Part shown: in pieces, positions 5,327-6,170 of the stretch
Layout of the letters: the number at the start of each line of letters is the position of its first letter
How positions within the stretch are numbered: position 1 is the first letter of the stretch
Assembly: GCA_028699365.1 (NCBI GenBank)
Contig: JAQVUQ010000172.1
Span: forward strand, 1-6,170
Direction of reading: 5' to 3'
DNA from: a bacterium
Lineage (GTDB): Bacteria; UBP13; UBA5359
Length of the DNA stretch: 6,170 nt
Notes under the pieces: model-generated
Database searches by the model: none
The model's input: only the letters and a program-made list of their open reading frames with translations
What the model was told of the DNA's origin: nothing
Translations under genes and position numbers: made by a program

Positions 5327-6170
5327 TCAGGTGTGATACCTGGCGTTTATCTTAACGTAGTCATAGGTGAGATCGCAGGTCCAGACGACAGCCGACGCCT
5401 CGCCCATCCCCAGATCGATACCCAGCTTTATCTCCTCGCGGGCCAACTCTGCGGACACCGCTTCTTCATCGAAATCCACGTAAACGCCGCCTTTGGCCAG
5501 CGTTATTCCGCCGATGTCTATGCTGATCCGTCCCGGATCCACAACGGGCCCGGCGTAGCCGACGGCACAGATGATCCGTCCCCAGTTGGGATCACGGCCG
5601 AATATGGCTGTCTTGACCAGATTGGACGAGGCTACGGCAAAGGCAATCTTTTTGGCGTCATCATAATCGGCGGCACCGTCGACCCGTACTTCCACCAGGT
5701 GCGATGCGCCCTCTCCGTCACGGGCTATCTCGGTAGCCAGATAGGTGCAGACCTGGTTGAGAGCCGCTGCAAAGGCCTCATATTCTTCGCCGCCGGAAGT
5801 GACCACCACGCCTGAGCAGCCGTTAGCCATACAGATGACCGTATCGCTGGTGCTGGTGTCCCCATCCACCGTGATCATGTTGAAAGAGCGATCTACGGCA
5901 GCCGTCAGCGTCTCCTGCAGCAGCCCGGCCTCCAATCCCGCATCTGTAGTAATAAAGGCAAACATGGTGGCCATATTGGGATGGATCATTCCCGAGCCCT
6001 TGGCAATCCCCCCGACCCGGAAGCTCCTGCCGCCGACGGTAACGTTGACGGCGATCTCCTTGGCCCGGGTATCGGTGGTCATGATTGCCTCGGCAGCACT
6101 GTTGCCGCCGTCAGGGCTGAGAGCTTTCAGCGCCTTTTTAATGCCGCTGCGCACCTTGTCCATCGGCAGG
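5327..6170 (-). CDS. argJ: Ornithine acetyltransferase ArgJ, C-terminal part (5' end beyond right edge)
   Basis: ArgJ transfers the acetyl group from N-acetylornithine to glutamate, closing the cyclic pathway; some members also use acetyl-CoA and make the first N-acetylglutamate. The reading frame is open to the window edge, where it encodes [10 protein letters not shown]. That matches the internal VPLPMDKV-type segment of the family, so the apparent ATG at 6163 is an internal methionine. About 280 of roughly 400 residues are present. The self-cleavage motif [13 protein letters not shown] is visible; cleavage is expected between Ala and the nucleophilic Thr encoded at 5968-5966, giving alpha and beta chains. 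[29 protein letters not shown] and the C-terminus [10 protein letters not shown] are also characteristic. It is separated from argB by a 100-nt repeat-bearing spacer. Identity is secure. Confidence 0.97.
   Translation of the reverse strand, partial: LPMDKVRSGIKKALKALSPDGGNSAAEAIMTTDTRAKEIAVNVTVGGRSFRVGGIAKGSGMIHPNMATMFAFITTDAGLEAGLLQETLTAAVDRSFNMITVDGDTSTSDTVICMANGCSGVVVTSGGEEYEAFAAALNQVCTYLATEIARDGEGASHLVEVRVDGAADYDDAKKIAFAVASSNLVKTAIFGRDPNWGRIICAVGYAGPVVDPGRISIDIGGITLAKGGVYVDFDEEAVSAELAREEIKLGIDLGMGEASAVVWTCDLTYDYVKINARYHT

Noticed and set aside
6161-6163. ATG at 6163 as the argJ start
   Set aside because: The frame continues upstream to the edge with Leu-Pro, matching the internal family segment, and the protein would lack roughly 120 N-terminal residues.

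Overview
The window is one contiguous run of arginine-biosynthesis genes, all on the minus strand. In transcription order they are argJ (5' end cut by the right window edge), argB, argD, argF, argR, argG and argH (3' end cut by the left edge). No gene on the plus strand is credible, and no mobile element, RNA gene or CRISPR array is visible. Each protein is intact over its visible length and carries its family's signature motifs. This looks like a functional chromosomal operon, not a new system.

Organism: the order argJ-B-D-F-R-G-H, with the arginine repressor gene between argF and argG, is the arrangement known from Actinomycetota such as Mycobacterium and Corynebacterium (argCJBDFRGH). However, GC content is only moderate (roughly mid-50s percent by eye), strong AGGAGG-type ribosome sites are present, and several protein sequences have the flavour of anaerobic Gram-positive lineages. 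A deep-branching anaerobic actinomycete fits best. A clostridial or chloroflexal bacterium is not excluded. This placement is inference.

Layout: the internal junctions are very tight. ArgB and argD overlap by about 11 nt, argD and argF are 10 nt apart, argF and argR share one base, and argR and argG are 1 nt apart. The two exceptions are the argJ-argB spacer (100 nt) and the argG-argH spacer (146 nt). Both contain tandem CTTCAGN heptamers read on the plus strand. The argG-argH spacer also has a perfect 14-bp-arm palindrome starting at the base after the argG stop. These repeats are the only structure in the window that the genes do not explain.

Pathway: ArgJ moves the acetyl group from N-acetylornithine to glutamate (the recycling route). 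ArgB phosphorylates N-acetylglutamate. ArgC, not in the window and probably just upstream of argJ, would reduce the product, and ArgD transaminates it. Ornithine released by ArgJ is carbamoylated by ArgF. ArgG and ArgH then convert citrulline to arginine. ArgR, co-transcribed here, would repress the operon when arginine is abundant. The N-terminal helix of ArgB suggests arginine feedback at the enzyme level too. No ARG-box operator is visible, as expected if the promoter lies upstream of argC beyond the right edge.
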